64,000 bases of DNA from Cydia pomonella (GCF_033807575.1 NC_084717.1:12339692-12403691), one strand, 5' to 3'. Numbered from the stretch's first letter, positions 36,496 through 45,269 are shown. Notes: a model not told the origin generated them from the sequence alone. Program-made: numbers and translations.

Positions 36496-37719
36496 CTACT
36501 GAATGATTTTACGTGTGGCACTGGTGAGAGCGTTGTACTCAAACAGTGAATCATTGATAATGAGACAGTATGCCGTGGTGTTGGCAGGTACATTCTCTTT
36601 AAACTCCATTTCCAATTTAATATCAATAGCACCAGCTCCCGAGTTGAAGCTGTCACACTGTCTGGACGTGTCAATGACTATTAATGGAGAGTGTGTCTTG
36701 TAATGAGCATAATTTACTTGAGGGCTGGTATGATCACGGCTGTAGTACGATCGTTGGAAATTGGTAAATGCGTCATATAAGAGCGCATAGTTGTTTGTTT
36801 TAAATTCAGCCGAAAAAGGATCGTATGGATAATACTGTGCGTTCAAATACACCCTGCAATTGGTAAGATTACAATGGTCGAATATACTCATATCTTTGGT
36901 CTTGTCGTTCCTGCGTGCCGTTTGGAAACCAACAATGAGATAGCGAGGTTTCTCCAGCTGAGTACTAGTCTTGATGCACCAAATATGACGTTCTGAGGAA
37001 GGTAGTATGGGATATTCATACAGTTCCCACGTGCGGAACGCTATCTGAACTGGTATGCTGCCCTCAACATACGACATTAAGCGCAGTTTCTCCTTATCAG
37101 ATACTTTTATGACTGGCATCCTCCATGTGACACGAGTGATTTCAATCTCACCATTTGGAGTCGGCGGTTTTGGTACCGTATTCGGATCAACGGGTGCTAA
37201 ATCTAAACAGTTTACATCTATACTGGCGCGATTTAATATCAACTCGTGTTTCCCATTCATTATTACCTTCTTGTAATCCTCGGCGAAACCCAAGAAATGA
37301 GATAGTGGTATGGTTAATGTAAACTTGTCATGTATCTTTTTAGCACCAACTTCCCACCCCGCTGTCTGAAGACTATGGTCCATTTCCTTGGTGTATGAGA
37401 TTAGTCCCTTAATGGTGGATGTGATGCCGCAGTTTCTCGCTCGATCAATCTCCACACCGTTCAATTCATAACGAATGTCTTGAAATAAAAAAGCAGCACC
37501 ATTGTTGACCAGTAGACAGCCTTTCTCCACAGTGCCTTCCACTAATATTTGACTTTGACTCGGTAGTAGAATTAGATCTTGACGGTTGATACATATGTGG
37601 ATGTTATCGTTGTTTTTGAAAGAGTCATTATACGGAGTGTATGGGTGAAATTCTATACTTTCTATACTGTCATCGAATAACACCTTCTCACCAATGTTTA
37701 AGATAGATGACGAGGACAT
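36496..37719 (-). CDS. Major capsid protein, double jelly-roll type
   Basis: A 407-residue protein that matches the pattern of insect 'double jelly roll-like' Polinton capsid proteins: an N-terminal segment with HPYTPYN (25-31), NNDNIHICINRQDLILLPS and a beta-rich body, with a C-terminal strand ending in NDSLFEYNAL. The length suits a two-barrel capsomer-forming protein. In the family this forms the trimeric hexons of an icosahedral capsid; a role in particles here is inferred. The ATG at 37719 lies inside the tail of the small basic ORF (22-base overlap), suggesting a shared transcript. Frame intact. Confidence 0.9.
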   Translation of the reverse strand: MSSSSILNIGEKVLFDDSIESIEFHPYTPYNDSFKNNDNIHICINRQDLILLPSQSQILVEGTVEKGCLLVNNGAAFLFQDIRYELNGVEIDRARNCGITSTIKGLISYTKEMDHSLQTAGWEVGAKKIHDKFTLTIPLSHFLGFAEDYKKVIMNGKHELILNRASIDVNCLDLAPVDPNTVPKPPTPNGEIEITRVTWRMPVIKVSDKEKLRLMSYVEGSIPVQIAFRTWELYEYPILPSSERHIWCIKTSTQLEKPRYLIVGFQTARRNDKTKDMSIFDHCNLTNCRVYLNAQYYPYDPFSAEFKTNNYALLYDAFTNFQRSYYSRDHTSPQVNYAHYKTHSPLIVIDTSRQCDSFNSGAGAIDIKLEMEFKENVPANTTAYCLIINDSLFEYNALTSATRKIIQ

Positions 37720-37910
37720 ACTTTGAAACCGATACTCTGTAAAAATGTACTGTTTTCTCTAGTCAATTTCCTTGGTTGTTGTTGTTTTTGTAGTGACTGC
37801 CGCTGTCTCTCGTTAATACGACGAGTTGTAGTAGTTCTCTCGACGAGAGCAAGATCTCGACTAGTTGTGAAGGTGTTGTTACCAAGGCTTTTATTGTTAT
37901 GTATAATCAT
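37698..37910 (-). CDS. Small basic protein between penton and major capsid genes
   Basis: A 70-residue frame from an ATG at 37910, eight bases after the penton stop, ending 22 bases inside the major capsid frame. It is rich in Arg, Gln and Thr (TTTTRRINERQRQSLQKQQQ). A longer reading from a start at 37958 would run into the penton gene and is less likely. The tight packing between two capsid genes suggests a minor virion or core protein, but no family is recognised. Confidence 0.5.
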   Translation of the reverse strand: MIIHNNKSLGNNTFTTSRDLALVERTTTTRRINERQRQSLQKQQQPRKLTRENSTFLQSIGFKVCPRHLS

Positions 37911-37917
37911 TTTTTTT

Positions 37918-38631
37918 TTACTTTTTACGAATATGCAAACGAAGTGCAATGCTTTCACCTCGGAAATTTACCGTATTACCGTGCTCGTTTACAATGCGCA
38001 ATTCAATGTTTTGTATGCGATTGTTACTCTTCTTGACGGGTAGATATATAATATTGGTAGGTTGTTCAATAATTTGGTAGCCGGGCGGGACGTCAGGTGA
38101 AAACTCGTGTAAAACATGTGACGGCTTGTTGTTTACGAATGAGCCCTCCACAATATTGCACTCTATTCTTATAGTGTTTGTAATGATTATGTTAATTGTT
38201 TTATCCGACCAATGTGATGTTTTTGCTTTAAGCTTTTTCGCTGAATAACCAAACAATGACCCTATGCTGTTTGGTTTGTCAAAGCGAATATCATACTTTG
38301 GCGAGAATATCATACACTTGGAGGTATTGTTATTTACAAAGATATCCACCAATTTTTCACCATCACCTTTAGCCCTCTTTGTCATTTCCTCGTTCAAGAG
38401 GTGTATTATACTGGAGAGCTCGTATGAACCTTCAGGAATTGCGATTACATCATCCCCATAGTGAAACATATTATTGCTCTTATCAACATTAGGAATAGTG
38501 TTGAAAGTCTTAAAGTACACGAGAGCACACTCGTAAAAACCATCATTGTCCAATTCTAGAGCCGGTTGAAAGTCTACATTCAACACAGGCTCGTTACCGC
38601 TCAGACTTATTGTGAATGATGTCATAGACAT
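37918..38631 (-). CDS. Minor capsid (penton) protein, single jelly-roll type
   Basis: A 237-residue, beta-rich protein resembling Polinton penton proteins: an N-terminal ALVYFKTFNTIPN region (about 37-49), IPEGSYELSSI (68-78), and a C-terminal GESIALRLHIRKK end. In the family a single jelly-roll protein forms pentamers at capsid vertices. The ATG is at 38631; a second Met is two codons on. TCAGT, the arthropod initiator, lies just upstream, near 38638. It lies directly before the major capsid gene and 64 bases after the protease gene on the same strand. Confidence 0.87.
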   Translation of the reverse strand: MSMTSFTISLSGNEPVLNVDFQPALELDNDGFYECALVYFKTFNTIPNVDKSNNMFHYGDDVIAIPEGSYELSSIIHLLNEEMTKRAKGDGEKLVDIFVNNNTSKCMIFSPKYDIRFDKPNSIGSLFGYSAKKLKAKTSHWSDKTINIIITNTIRIECNIVEGSFVNNKPSHVLHEFSPDVPPGYQIIEQPTNIIYLPVKKSNNRIQNIELRIVNEHGNTVNFRGESIALRLHIRKK

Positions 38632-38695
38632 GATACTGACGGGTAGACGATTAATGTAAGAATGAAACTACGCATGTAATGCTCATTATATTTAT

Positions 38696-39144
38696 TTAAA
38701 ACAAACGCTTAGCATTGGTACACAGGAAGGCCAAACATAAGTGTCCACAATTTACAGTATTAAATTTCTGTAATCGATTGTAATTATACTCTACTCGCAT
38801 GTTGCGCTGTTGTTTGGTACTAGCGGAATCATTTATATAATCAATAAACTCTCGAGGTGGTCTCAAATCACCAAAGCTATCAAAATATAGACAATAATTA
38901 CCCTTTTTCGCATAGGCACACCAATGTGTACCTTCACCCTGCTGAGAGTCTAAATTGATAATACCAGTTTCATAATAGTGAGGTTTCTTTGGGAGATTAT
39001 CTCGCATGAAAACACCCCTAAAGTAGGGGATTTTCTCTCTACGTGCAAATCTCACAATGTCCACATCGGTGAGAGCTTGACCAATCGGAGGTAAATCTAA
39101 TTTCTTGTTTTTTTTTTTTTTCGCCACTTTTGCAGTTGCCGTTA

Positions 39145-39175
<31 letters not shown>

Positions 39176-39967
39176 GTTATTAGCCGGTGTAATGTAGAGT
39201 CCCATTCCACGTTTATAAGGTGCTAAATATAAACCTCTACCGACAATCTTGCTTTCATTGTTATTATTATTATTTCTATTCCTGACCATTTCATAAATAT
39301 TTTTAGCAGCAGTGGTAACACCGCCGGCCAAAGTTCCCGTGGCTGCTAAAGCACCCAGTAGCGGTATCAAAGCTGGTAGGAAACCGCCTTTCTTAGGTAT
39401 TGGAATGACTCGCTGTTTCTGTTGTCCCTTAACAATTTTCCCTTTAACAAAATGTTTAGCAGCTTTTACACCCACTTTTAGTAGTGTATTAGTAGCTGTA
39501 TCCTTCTTTTTCGCAATGTGTTTTTTTACAGCATCACGACTTGCTTTAATGACTTTAGATATGGGAATCATACCCATACCGTGTTTAACTTTATATTTCA
39601 TAATCTTATCTACCGCTAACGCGGCAATACGTTCACCAATTGAATTGTTACCACGCCAACGATTTTCAGCAGCTTGGGCCAATCGCAAATCTGCTTGATG
39701 ACGTCCCTCCAATGTTTTATCACGTGAGTAGGCAATATCGTGTAATTTACAAGCTTCGTCAAGCGGATTCACACCGGGATCGTTGCGAGCCAATCTCTCC
39801 TTCAATCTAGTACCGGGACCGCAATAATTGTAACCGGGTATGTGCGCTTCGAATGGTAGATTATTAATTAAATTATTTATAATACCCCCACCGCTACTAT
39901 GAGATCGCAGTCGTCTAGGTCGTTTGGGATTATGCTTAACACTAACCCCGCCAATGTGTGTTATCAT
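38696..39967 (-). CDS. Phospholipase A2 (parvovirus VP1-like)-adenain cysteine protease fusion
   Basis: A 423-residue two-domain protein. N-terminal part: Gly-rich start, then a parvovirus-VP1-type phospholipase A2 core with YCGPGT (48-53), NPLDEACKLHDIAY (67-80; catalytic-type H76-D77). Middle: a basic helical region, a hydrophobic segment (about 196-216, FLPALIPLLGALAATGTLAGG), and a nine-Ala run coded by a CAG/GCT repeat (39149-39177). C-terminal part: an adenovirus-protease-like domain with GTHW (H348), YFDSFG (D363), Q400 and NCGHLC (C407); the Q-C spacing of seven matches adenain. The family protease matures capsids, and the lipase helps membrane passage in parvoviruses; those roles here are inferred. 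LAGG-V (213-217) and IVGR-G (241-245) fit adenain cleavage consensus. Confidence 0.9.
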
Positions 39968-40113
39968 CTCAAGTATCTATACTTGACTGTGTACGTGAGT
40001 ATAAAGTTGGCCTATATATCTATATAATATTTAAACCTTTGAAATTTGATCATGTATGTGTGTATGTGTGAGTATAAAATACATGTCCTAACGATTTGAT
40101 ACATCACAGTGAA
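39968..40113. promoter_or_regulatory. Divergent promoter between protease and ATPase genes
   Basis: 146 bp between two head-to-head genes. Plus strand: TATAAAA at about 40073, then CATCACAGTG about 30 bases later and the ATPase ATG at 40114. Minus strand: TATATA at 40018-40013, then ACACAGTCA about 30 bases on and the protease ATG at 39967. Both fit a TATA box plus arthropod CAGT initiator. Confidence 0.65.
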
Positions 40114-40821
40114 ATGAAGCTTAAAAAACAAAACACGTCACTGGCTATTAAAGATTGGAGTGTTGTGCTAGATGATAATGTGAAACCAGCAATGACTCAT
40201 CGCTCCCTTAAACATGGCTCGTTGCTGGCGAATAACATTAGATGTCTCATCTGTGGACCTTCCAACTGTGGCAAGACAAATGTTCTGTTGTCTCTGCTCT
40301 TACATCCGAACGGTGTAAAGTTTCATAATGTTTATCTTTATTCGAAATCATTGAATCAACCTAAATACAAGTTTCTGAGTGACGTTTTAGAGCAAGCGGG
40401 TGACATACCGTTTCACACGTACAATGATAAGAGTCAAGTCGTCCCACCGGAGGAAGCTGCGGAGGACAGCGTCATTGTATTTGACGATGTGGCTTTGGAA
40501 GATCAAGATGCCATTCGTCAGTACTTTGCAATGGGACGTCATCGTTGGTTAGATTGTTTCTACTTATGCCAGACATATAGTAGGATACCTAAACAGTTGG
40601 TACGTGATAATGCCAATCTTATATTGCTATTCAAACAGGACGAGTTGAATTTAAAACATGCCTATGACGATCACGTGAATACCGATATGGGTTGGGAACA
40701 GTTTAAGGAAATTTGTCGCGAGTGTTGGCAGAAAAAGTACACTTTTTTAACAATCGACAAGGAGAGAGACATTAATAAGGGTCGATATCGTAAAGGATTT
40801 GACGTTTTCATTATTGTATAA
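40114..40821 (+). CDS. A32-like FtsK/HerA-type genome-packaging ATPase
   Basis: A 235-residue P-loop ATPase. Walker A GPSNCGKT (residues 48-55), Walker B VIVFDD (about 120-125), followed by the CQTYSRIP segment with Gln/Thr sensor-like residues typical of A32 packaging ATPases. In the family it drives DNA into preformed capsids. I start at the ATG at 40114 and not at the in-frame TTG at 40096, because a TATAAAA box sits 41 bases upstream and a CACAGT initiator lies between. It is transcribed away from the protease gene and is first in the plus-strand block. Confidence 0.92.
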   Translation: MKLKKQNTSLAIKDWSVVLDDNVKPAMTHRSLKHGSLLANNIRCLICGPSNCGKTNVLLSLLLHPNGVKFHNVYLYSKSLNQPKYKFLSDVLEQAGDIPFHTYNDKSQVVPPEEAAEDSVIVFDDVALEDQDAIRQYFAMGRHRWLDCFYLCQTYSRIPKQLVRDNANLILLFKQDELNLKHAYDDHVNTDMGWEQFKEICRECWQKKYTFLTIDKERDINKGRYRKGFDVFIIV

Positions 40822-40976
40822 AATTTAGTGTCATCTCCGGTTTATTATCAGTTTTATGTTGTCAGCTACTGAAGAACAACGTCGTTTAATTTATATCCTA
40901 TCTACGTATTAGCAACGGCCGTACCAAAAGCAGCAGCAGCAAAAGCAGCATCAGCACATACACTATAAAATAAAAT

Positions 40977-42077
40977 ATGTTTGGTAATAAAAAGTTGAAA
41001 CGGAAACTCGTAGATTCCATTGAGAGTGTAAAGAGAAAAGTAAAAGCGTTGCGAGCAGATAAAACTTTGCTTGACACTTCGCTAGCTCAAACCTTTGAAC
41101 CAATTACAAAACCGCTCAATGTTTTAATGACTAAAGCTTTAGAATCTAAAGGTAATAATAATAATGATGACAATGCTAAACCAGCAGTAATGAATAACCC
41201 CCAGCTCCCTTTGATAAAGACCTCCACACCATTGTCAAAACATTCACGTAAAAGGAAATATCTGATTAAAACCGAAGAACCCAATAGTAAACTGATTAAG
41301 TGGAGTAATAATCTTTTTACAAAAACACAACAGTTTGATGATGCTGCTGATGATGATGATGATGAAGATGATTCTAATGATGATGCTGATAATGATGATG
41401 ATGATGAAAGAAAAACAGAGGGAGATGAAGAGTTTAGCGATGCTGAAGATATGAAGTCGGCTCTTGAATTTGATGAAGGTGGTGGTGGTAGTGGTAATAG
41501 TAGTATTGATGATCTACAAAATAAATATATGAAACATCTTTTAAAAACATCAAAAATACCATTTGGTGTTTATCTCAAGGATAATAAAATGCATATTGGT
41601 AATAGTCGGGTTAAAATCATTGATGACGTGTTACATATTAAAGATTCACGATTCAACCTAACTCCTGGACTGTTGGAACTTATCTTTAAAAGAATACCAA
41701 ACAAGAATATAGTTTTGAGAAAAGATGTAGAGGATTACAATAATATTTTAGACATTACAAACGCTCATCGTAGAGGATTCTCGCCAAACGGCCAATTGAG
41801 TGGAGATAGAAGTGTAAAATATCAATGTTACATTAAACAACCACAAGAATCAAAGAAACATAAAGAAGGTGGATGTTTGAACTCTGGTAGAAGAGATGTA
41901 TTAACAACTAAAACTTTTTATCCTAAAACTGATTATATCTATTGGGATGATCCCAACGAACTGGTGAGCCGTTTACAGCTTTTGATAGCATCACAGAATG
42001 CTGGCAACACCTCTCATTCGAACGAGATCAATGCAATCGTTGAGGAACTGACTGAGAGCGGTATAATTTTAAAGTAA
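40977..42077 (+). CDS. Acidic Polinton protein with C-terminal DUF8207-like domain
   Basis: A 366-residue protein. N-terminal: Lys/Arg-rich helix (1-28), then a disordered Asn-rich stretch. Centre: a long Asp/Glu tract (about 121-160) coded by GAT repeats. C-terminal half: PFGVYLKDNKMHIGNSRVKI, then NAHRRGF and YWDDPNELVSRLQLL ... SHSNEINAIVEELTESG, a pattern I know from insect proteins annotated DUF8207. The function of that family is unknown to me. Its steady position between the ATPase and integrase genes suggests a virion or DNA-handling role (inference). No TATA box at the usual distance; CACTATAAAATAAAAT just before the ATG is too close to serve it. Confidence 0.85.
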   Translation: MFGNKKLKRKLVDSIESVKRKVKALRADKTLLDTSLAQTFEPITKPLNVLMTKALESKGNNNNDDNAKPAVMNNPQLPLIKTSTPLSKHSRKRKYLIKTEEPNSKLIKWSNNLFTKTQQFDDAADDDDDEDDSNDDADNDDDDERKTEGDEEFSDAEDMKSALEFDEGGGGSGNSSIDDLQNKYMKHLLKTSKIPFGVYLKDNKMHIGNSRVKIIDDVLHIKDSRFNLTPGLLELIFKRIPNKNIVLRKDVEDYNNILDITNAHRRGFSPNGQLSGDRSVKYQCYIKQPQESKKHKEGGCLNSGRRDVLTTKTFYPKTDYIYWDDPNELVSRLQLLIASQNAGNTSHSNEINAIVEELTESGIILK

Positions 42078-42182
42078 GAAAACAGACCCTCTTCTGTTAG
42101 CTGTTTTTAAACCTGTTCTGAGCTGTTATCTAATAAAACAGACATGTTTTGTAACTAAGCCTCTCCCCCCTTGCTACCTTGT

Positions 42183-42190
42183 TATAAATA
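42183..42190 (+). promoter_or_regulatory. TATA box of the coiled-coil/integrase unit
   Basis: TATAAATA. Its distance to the ATG at 42224 is 41 bases, the same as for the ATPase gene. Transcription would start near 42212, which excludes the earlier in-frame ATG at 42194. Confidence 0.6.
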
Positions 42191-42223
42191 CCGATGAGGC
42201 CTCCCCCATCGTTCACTTTCACA

Positions 42224-42562
42224 ATGCCTCTTAACAAGTTTGGACAATACTTGGGTAGCGAGTCTACAATCCGTGACGACTTGAAAGTGGAACGAGATTT
42301 AGTAAATTTTGAAAATAGACGGGTGGCAGGAATTCATAAATCTTTTCTTAAAACTGATGCTATTTGTAGGGCTGAATTGGATGAACAAGTAGTATTTTTA
42401 AACACAAAGCTAAAGGCAAATATTAAAGATATAAAAGATTTACGGGTAAAGGTTGAACAATTATCAGCTAGAATTACTACACAAACACACGCACCACAAC
42501 CAGCCCAAACACCATCAGCAACGGCAATAGCTCCAGGAAAGCGATTGAAGAAAAATGAGTAA
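42224..42562 (+). CDS. Small coiled-coil Polinton protein
   Basis: A 112-residue protein starting MPLNKFGQYL, a start I associate with conserved small insect Polinton proteins. Residues about 15-90 are helical with heptad-like spacing (LKANIKDIKDLRVKVEQLSARI), followed by a Pro/Ala/Thr tail and a basic end. The in-frame ATG at 42194 would add ten residues but lies before the likely transcription start. The stop codon overlaps the integrase start by 8 bases, so both are probably read from one mRNA. Function unknown; oligomerisation or a capsid-fibre role are only guesses. Confidence 0.75.
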   Translation: MPLNKFGQYLGSESTIRDDLKVERDLVNFENRRVAGIHKSFLKTDAICRAELDEQVVFLNTKLKANIKDIKDLRVKVEQLSARITTQTHAPQPAQTPSATAIAPGKRLKKNE

Positions 42563-43469
42563 AGCTCAAGTGGTCAACGAGATACACAGGTATGCGAGAA
42601 AAACATTTCCACGTCGTCGATTCATTCAGAGGGGGCTCGATGACACATGGCAGATTGATCTAATTGATATGCAAAAGTACTCCAAGGATAATAACAACTA
42701 CAAGTATATTCTAGTGTGTATCGATACCTTTTCCAAATACGCTTGGATGCAACCGCTAAAGTCTAAGAGCGCTGAAGATGTTACAAAGGCAATGAGCAGA
42801 ATTTTGAGTGAAAACGGGAGAAAGCCCAAGAATATTCAATCAGATGATGGAAAAGAGTTTTTCAATGTCAAATTTAAATCGCTCATGAAACATCATCATA
42901 TCAATCACTACTCTACCTATAGTGTCATGAAAGCTTCCATAGTGGAAAGGCTAATTAGAACCTTAAAACATTGGATTTGGAAACAATTTAGCATGAATGG
43001 TTCCTACAAATGGATACAGCTGACAAGTGAAGTGGAACAATATTACAATAACAAACTGCATCGTACTATCGGTATGGCACCGGCGAGTGTGAATAAAAAC
43101 AACTCTAAACAGTTGTTACATAAAGTCTACAATCACATTAAAGTCAAACCACGTGCCAAGTTCAAGGTCGGTCAACATGTGAGAATTAGTAAATATAAAT
43201 CCACTTTCGCCAAAGGCTACACCGGCAATTGGACTACGGAAATATTTACAATAACTAAAGTGCAAACTACTAATCCAGTGACCTATTTACTTCAAGACGC
43301 TAATCACCAACCCATCTCTGGATGTTTTTATGAACAAGAGTTGCAGAAAACTAAACACAATGACATTTATCTAGTGGAAAAAGTTTTAAAGCGTCGTGGA
43401 AATAAAGTGTATGTAAAATGGCTTGGCTTAAATGAAAAAAGTTGGATAGAAAAAGATAACATTGTGTAA
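42555..43469 (+). CDS. Retroviral-type integrase with C-terminal chromodomain
   Basis: A 304-residue DDE integrase of Polinton type. Catalytic residues visible: D35 in WQIDLID, D97 in QSDDGKEFF, E131 in KASIVERL. The rve core is followed by an SH3-like region (KFKVGQHVRISK) and a chromodomain-like end (VEKVLKRRGNKVYVKWLG ... SWI). It cuts and joins element ends to host DNA with a 6-bp stagger, in agreement with the TGTGTT duplication. The ATG overlaps the upstream gene's stop (ATGAGTAA). AATAAA follows at 43481. Frame intact with all three catalytic residues. Confidence 0.95.
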   Translation: MSKAQVVNEIHRYARKTFPRRRFIQRGLDDTWQIDLIDMQKYSKDNNNYKYILVCIDTFSKYAWMQPLKSKSAEDVTKAMSRILSENGRKPKNIQSDDGKEFFNVKFKSLMKHHHINHYSTYSVMKASIVERLIRTLKHWIWKQFSMNGSYKWIQLTSEVEQYYNNKLHRTIGMAPASVNKNNSKQLLHKVYNHIKVKPRAKFKVGQHVRISKYKSTFAKGYTGNWTTEIFTITKVQTTNPVTYLLQDANHQPISGCFYEQELQKTKHNDIYLVEKVLKRRGNKVYVKWLGLNEKSWIEKDNIV

Positions 43470-43480
43470 CTATTTTACTC

Positions 43481-43486
43481 AATAAA
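43481..43486 (+). terminator. Polyadenylation signal after integrase
   Basis: AATAAA 11 bases after the integrase stop, with a second AATAAA near 43519. Confidence 0.5.
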
Positions 43487-43645
43487 TATTCATTTACTCC
43501 AAATCAATGAGGTTTCACTCAATAAAACATTCCTATATTCAGTAATATGAATTTATTATTAATACTTGTACATTAAAACATTTACATTCGCAGCGAGCTA
43601 ACAATTTAAAATTAAACAATGACAAGGAATAAATGCATCATCACC

Positions 43646-44487
43646 TTAATATGTACGAGCATTCTTACATTTAGGTTCACATTCATAATCACCGGCAGCT
43701 ATTATGTTTGGACCTAGCACACAAAATATTACATTGATTAAATAATTAAAAGATTTAGTATTGAACACCACGCGTGAAAATAGTTCCGCTGTAACGCCAC
43801 CTAATAACGCAATCCAGTCTTGATAGTTGATTTGAGCATCTCCCACTATCTCTTCTACGTCATCGTTTAAATCGTCCCACATTACAATTAACGGGTAAAT
43901 ATGACAATCGTCATGGTGACCTTCGATATACAATCGTTTTAACAATCTCGCTACTTCCGCTCTAAATGTGTGAAATGGCATGGGGAGGCGCCATCTATTA
44001 ATCAGAGTATTGTTTTGGAACGCTTTTATCCACTTGCTTTTACATCCTTGATAAAAAGATTTCATTTCATCGCTCGTATCGCTCTCAGAAGCGCTCTCTA
44101 GGCAGTTTGTTTTTCCCTTGTCCCCATCGTCTTGTTTTAACAGTGCCTTTGCTGTTGCCATCGGTTGTGGTCCGGGTGACGATGGCGAAGTGGAGCTGCT
44201 ACAGCCACCGTCACAGCCGCCGCCGCCGCTTGTGGTGGTGGACAACCAGCACTGGCAGCACCAAGTGGTGATGGTATTGTTGTCGGCTGGGGAAAATATA
44301 ATAAAAATATTGTTATTATTTATATTAAAAGTAAGCAAGTATTCCTAATTGAGAACATAGGGGATAGGTCGAAAGTGATAGATTATTTAAACTACAAAGA
44401 CAGAACAGAGGTGAAATACTCAAATGTTAATGTGAGTATAATACAACTATACTTACATTTGGTATGTGATGAAGCTTGCGGATCCAT
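43646..44487 (-). CDS. Unknown Polinton protein, probably spliced; weak Bcl-2-like features
   Basis: Exon 2 (43646-44286) is open but has no ATG near its 5' end before M at 44161. Exon 1 (44457-44487) starts ATG and reads 31 bases to AAAT|GTAAGT. The intron (44287-44456, 170 bp) ends TTTTCCCCAG. Joined length is 672 bases (223 residues, in frame). Upstream, TATAAAAG at about 44550 and TACAGTGTC about 30 bases later form a good promoter. The protein has a low-complexity Thr/Ser/Gly N-terminus, a central acidic patch and a helical C-terminal half. NYQDWIALLGGVTAELF resembles a Bcl-2 BH1 segment, with acidic helices before and a hydrophobic helix after. That family link is a guess; an unspliced start at 44161 is the alternative. 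Confidence 0.6.
44287..44456 (-). other. Predicted intron in the right-end Polinton gene
   Basis: GTAAGT donor at 44456-44451 and pyrimidine-rich TTTTCCCCAG acceptor ending at 44287, on the minus strand. Removing 170 bp joins an ATG-bearing first exon to the long frame in phase. Confidence 0.6.
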
Positions 44488-44542
44488 GATTTCAACGCAA
44501 TATTCGTTGTGACACTGTAGTGGGAATATGGTTCAACATGCT

Positions 44543-44550
44543 CTTTTATA
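44543..44550 (-). promoter_or_regulatory. TATA box of the right-end Polinton gene
   Basis: TATAAAAG on the minus strand, about 30 bases before TACAGTGTC (CAGT initiator) and 63 bases before the predicted ATG at 44487. Confidence 0.6.
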
Positions 44551-44904
44551 GCAGAAAAATTCAGTTGAGGGGTGGGGTGTAGACGGGCGGGCGGGGCGCA
44601 TGTGGTAAAGAAACGTGTGAAACGGTTCTCATGAACTATATGAAAAGAGGAAAAGATTTGTTTGTTAAGTTATCGTACAGGAAACGAAACTACATTATTT
44701 TGTAATAATTAAAATATAAATATATGTACTTACCTCAACTTTCGGTGCAAACTGAACCATCTTTGTCGAGCGAGGTCAAATGTAGTCATTTACATTATTG
44801 CTCAACGAGCTATAGGAAATTGGCATCGATACATGCGAATTTCACATAACGCCTAGTCTCATTACGATTGCATATATAGTCGAGAAATTAGGACCAGTTT
44901 CACC

Positions 44905-45012
44905 GTGACGGGGTGGCCTAGGGGTTCATGACGTTAACTGGCTAAAGACGCCCCGGTTAGCTAAAGACGCTGGTTCGAATCCGACCTTCGCCACTGGAGG
45001 CCACCTCGTCAC
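44905..45012 (+). other. tRNA-like foldback in right inverted repeat (candidate Pol III boxes)
   Basis: Inverted copy of 30546-30653, nearly identical, with the A-box-like segment at about 44911-44927 and GGTTCGAATCC at about 44972-44982. Transcription from either copy would run outwards, towards the element's end. Confidence 0.55.
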
Positions 45013-45269
45013 TTTTTGTTTGTCGTACACGTACAAAGTGGTGCCATCTATTTTAGCGAAGTTTTCCCTCGGGAGATAAATACCTTAAACATAGAAAGTA
45101 GCGCCAACTGGCGAGGATATATGCACAACTACCAAGGGGCGCAGGGGCCAGGGGGCAGCGGCGGGGAGGGGGGCGGGGGGGGGGAGGGGCGGGGAGGCGG
45201 CGGGGAAGGGGGGGGGGCTAGTGGCGCCATCTAACGGATCTTTGCCGAACTACCAAGTGGCGCAGGCCA

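Noticed and set aside
36453..36674. A 73-codon frame over the major capsid gene end
   Set aside because: Other-frame overlap with the well-supported capsid gene.
39312..39698. A 128-codon plus-strand frame
   Set aside because: Antisense shadow of the lipase-protease gene.
40096..40113. Six-codon N-terminal extension of the ATPase from a TTG
   Set aside because: A TATA box and initiator place the transcript start next to this TTG, and the ATG at 40114 fits better.
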